Origin: Streptomyces mangrovisoli
GTDB taxonomy: Bacteria; Actinomycetota; Actinomycetes; Streptomycetales; Streptomycetaceae
Direction: 5' to 3'
NCBI RefSeq assembly: GCF_000974985.2
Contig: NZ_LAVA02000033.1
Span: forward strand, 1 to 64,000
Length of the DNA: 64,000 nucleotides
In this document: in pieces, positions 62,661 to 64,000 of the stretch
How the letters are laid out: each line of letters begins with the position of its first letter
Numbering within the stretch: the first letter of the stretch is position 1
Translations under genes and position numbers: made by a program
The notes under the pieces: generated by a model
What the model was told of the DNA's origin: nothing
The model's database searches: none
What the model saw: only the letters and a program-made list of their open reading frames with translations

Positions 62661-63344
62661 CTACACCAGTGACCCTGCCCACTGGACCACCCGGTCGGTG
62701 ATCAGTTCGAGCGCGGCCTCCTGGGTGATGCCGGCCCGCTTCGGCACGGCGAACCCGTGGTCGCCGTACGGCACTTCGACGAGGTCGTACGTCCCCTCGG
62801 GGAACTCCTCCGGCCTGCCGAACGGGTCCTTGGCGCCCTGCACGACGAGGGTGGGCACCCCGGCCCCGAGCAGCTCCGGCGCGCGGGACCGCTCGGGCTT
62901 GCCCGGCGGGTGCAGCGGGAAGCTCAGCGCCAGCACGGCGGCGGCGCCCAGTTCGGCGGCGGTGCGGCAGGCGACCCGGGCGCCGGCGCTGCGGCCGCCG
63001 GAGATCACCGGCAGGCCTTCCGCCGCGAGCGCCGGCCACAGGCCCCGCCAGCCGACGTCGAGGGTCTTCGGCGCAGGCGCCACCTTCTTGCCCGCGACCC
63101 GCCAGGGCTGCTCGACGAGGGCCACGGTCAGCCCGTGCGCGGGCAGGACCGCGGCCAGCGCCCGCAGGTCCCGGGCCTCGATGCCGCCGCCCGCGCCGTG
63201 GGAGACCGCGAGGACGGCCCGCGCCCGGGGCGCCCGGTGCCAGGTGACGCGGGCGGTGCCGGCGTCGGTCTCGACGGTCTGCGTGGTCGCGCCGGGATCG
63301 GGGCGTTCGGGGGGCTCGGGCTTCTCATGTGTCACGTGCGTCAC
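62661..63344 (-). CDS. Alpha/beta-hydrolase of the KANL3/Tex30 type
   Basis: 227 residues. The nucleophile is in [12 protein letters not shown], the acid is in [10 protein letters not shown] and the His is in [10 protein letters not shown]. The opening [14 protein letters not shown] and [24 protein letters not shown] are typical of the dienelactone-hydrolase-like, TEX30/KANL3 branch. The substrate is unknown. The stop of the SRAP gene is one base before its GTG, so they are coupled. It lies upstream of the SigR promoter, which partly overlaps its stop codon region. Confidence 0.86.
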   Translation of the reverse strand: MTHVTHEKPEPPERPDPGATTQTVETDAGTARVTWHRAPRARAVLAVSHGAGGGIEARDLRALAAVLPAHGLTVALVEQPWRVAGKKVAPAPKTLDVGWRGLWPALAAEGLPVISGGRSAGARVACRTAAELGAAAVLALSFPLHPPGKPERSRAPELLGAGVPTLVVQGAKDPFGRPEEFPEGTYDLVEVPYGDHGFAVPKRAGITQEAALELITDRVVQWAGSLV

Positions 63345-63345
63345 G

Positions 63346-64000
63346 TCAGAAGAGTGTGCCCTCCTCGGGCCCCTCCAGCTCCTTCAGCAGCTCCGGGCCG
63401 TTGTTGCGGACGTTGCTGACGGCCGTGGAGACGGGGTAGGCGCGCATCAGCCCGGCGGGCGGCGGGGTCAGCAGCTCGCCCAGCTCGTCGGGGTTGGTGC
63501 GGGCGGGGTCCAGCCAGGAGTCCCAGCGGTCCGGTGTGAGCATCAGCGGCATCCGCGGGTGGATGTCGGCGAGCGAGCGCGGCCCCTCGGCGGGCGCGAC
63601 GGCCAGCGGGGTCGTCTCGGCCTCCGTGGTGATCACCGAGCAGGTCACCCACCAGGCCCCCGGATGGTCGTCGGGGAGCGTCCGGTCGCGCCAGAACTCG
63701 TACAGACCGGCCATAGCGAAGACCGAGCCGTCCGCCGGGAGCACGAAGTACGGCTGCTTGCGCGACCGCTTCCGCCTCCCCTCGACCTCGAGGTCCCGCT
63801 CCTGCGTGCCGGTGACCCACTCGTAGTAGCCGTCGGCGGGGACGATGCAGCGCCGGGCGGAGAACGCGCGGCGGTACGACGGCTTCTCGGCGACCGTCTC
63901 GGCGCGCGCGTTGATCATCCGGGCCGCACCCTCGGGCGACGTGGCCCAGGACGGCACGAGACCCCACTTCAGCGTGCGCAGCTGCCGAACCGGCCGCGGG
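63346..64000 (-). CDS. SOS-response-associated peptidase / HMCES-like (SRAP), 5' end cut by window
   Basis: The frame runs in from the right edge; about 218 codons are visible and the usual MCGRY start with catalytic Cys2 lies outside. The family blocks are intact: LKWGLVPSWA, MINARAETVAEKPSYRRAF, RRCIVPADGYYEW, and the His of DIHPRMPLML. The protein binds abasic sites in single-stranded DNA and forms a thiazolidine crosslink through Cys2, with auto-proteolysis. The GTG at 63957 visible in the window is internal, since the motif WGLVPSWA continues upstream. Confidence 0.92.
   Translation of the reverse strand, partial: PRPVRQLRTLKWGLVPSWATSPEGAARMINARAETVAEKPSYRRAFSARRCIVPADGYYEWVTGTQERDLEVEGRRKRSRKQPYFVLPADGSVFAMAGLYEFWRDRTLPDDHPGAWWVTCSVITTEAETTPLAVAPAEGPRSLADIHPRMPLMLTPDRWDSWLDPARTNPDELGELLTPPPAGLMRAYPVSTAVSNVRNNGPELLKELEGPEEGTLF

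Overview
This window is a high-GC actinobacterial chromosome segment, almost certainly from a Streptomyces. The evidence is the strong third-position GC bias, GTG starts, overlapping ATGA/GTGA stop-start junctions, and marker genes typical of the genus: dasR/dasABC, sigR-rsrA, sigH, wblE, sodN-sodX, eizA-CYP170A1, a B12-riboswitch nrd operon, and a fused E2/E1 2-oxoglutarate decarboxylase. From memory, the gene order matches the conserved core of the S. coelicolor chromosome around sigR-dasR-wblE-sodN-sucA. Nothing looks like a prophage, integrated plasmid, IS element, tRNA, rRNA or CRISPR array. Both window edges cut a gene.

Layout. 1-10.6 kb: a large ATP-binding regulator (cut at the left edge), a spermidine-synthase-like methyltransferase, an OmpR-type two-component pair, then kgd and a 59-residue DUF6104-type protein. 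10.6-17.5 kb: a 21-bp tandem array, a membrane-anchored hypothetical protein, a DUF4097-PadR operon with a palindromic operator, a small HTH plus Clp-N-domain operon whose promoter carries two near-identical palindromes, a zinc-type dehydrogenase and malic enzyme. 18-26 kb: a glutamate-type ABC transporter, a methyltransferase, a CGNR zinc-finger protein overlapping the Ni-SOD maturation protease, sodN, AraC and VOC genes, and an ECF sigma-YCII pair. 26.3-28.9 kb: a two-gene operon for a Family 2B encapsulin-like shell protein with a cyclic-nucleotide-binding domain and a polyprenyl diphosphate synthase with a disordered Q/P/G-rich N-terminus. This looks like a terpenoid nanocompartment and is the most interesting system here.

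29-38.6 kb: a peptidoglycan amidase, a PLP enzyme, a Na+/H+ antiporter divergent from a UBP-type zinc-finger protein, the anti-sigma/SigH pair, a diacylglycerol-kinase-like enzyme, WblE and the PdtaS-type histidine kinase. 39-46 kb: the N-acetylglucosamine/chitobiose regulon (nagB, dasD, dasC, dasB, dasA, dasR) with several DasR (dre) sites. 46-53.6 kb: a DUF3311-symporter pair, a GNAT, and the nrdL-nrdM-nrdS class I ribonucleotide reductase genes behind candidate NrdR boxes and a cobalamin riboswitch. 53.7-56.2 kb: the albaflavenone genes CYP170A1 and eizA. 56.5-64 kb: peptide deformylase, a TPR protein, two membrane HD-domain proteins, the rsrA-sigR thiol-stress switch with its own SigR promoter, an alpha/beta hydrolase and an SRAP (HMCES-like) protein cut by the right edge.

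How the parts work together. DasR and the das/nag genes couple amino-sugar import to catabolism. SigR/RsrA senses disulfide stress. SodN/SodX make nickel SOD. The nrd genes are shut off by B12, when a B12-dependent class II enzyme elsewhere can take over. Two separate terpenoid loci (encapsulated prenyl synthase; eizA-CYP170A1) lie about 26 kb apart. All functions are read from sequence motifs and remembered family knowledge; no database search was run.
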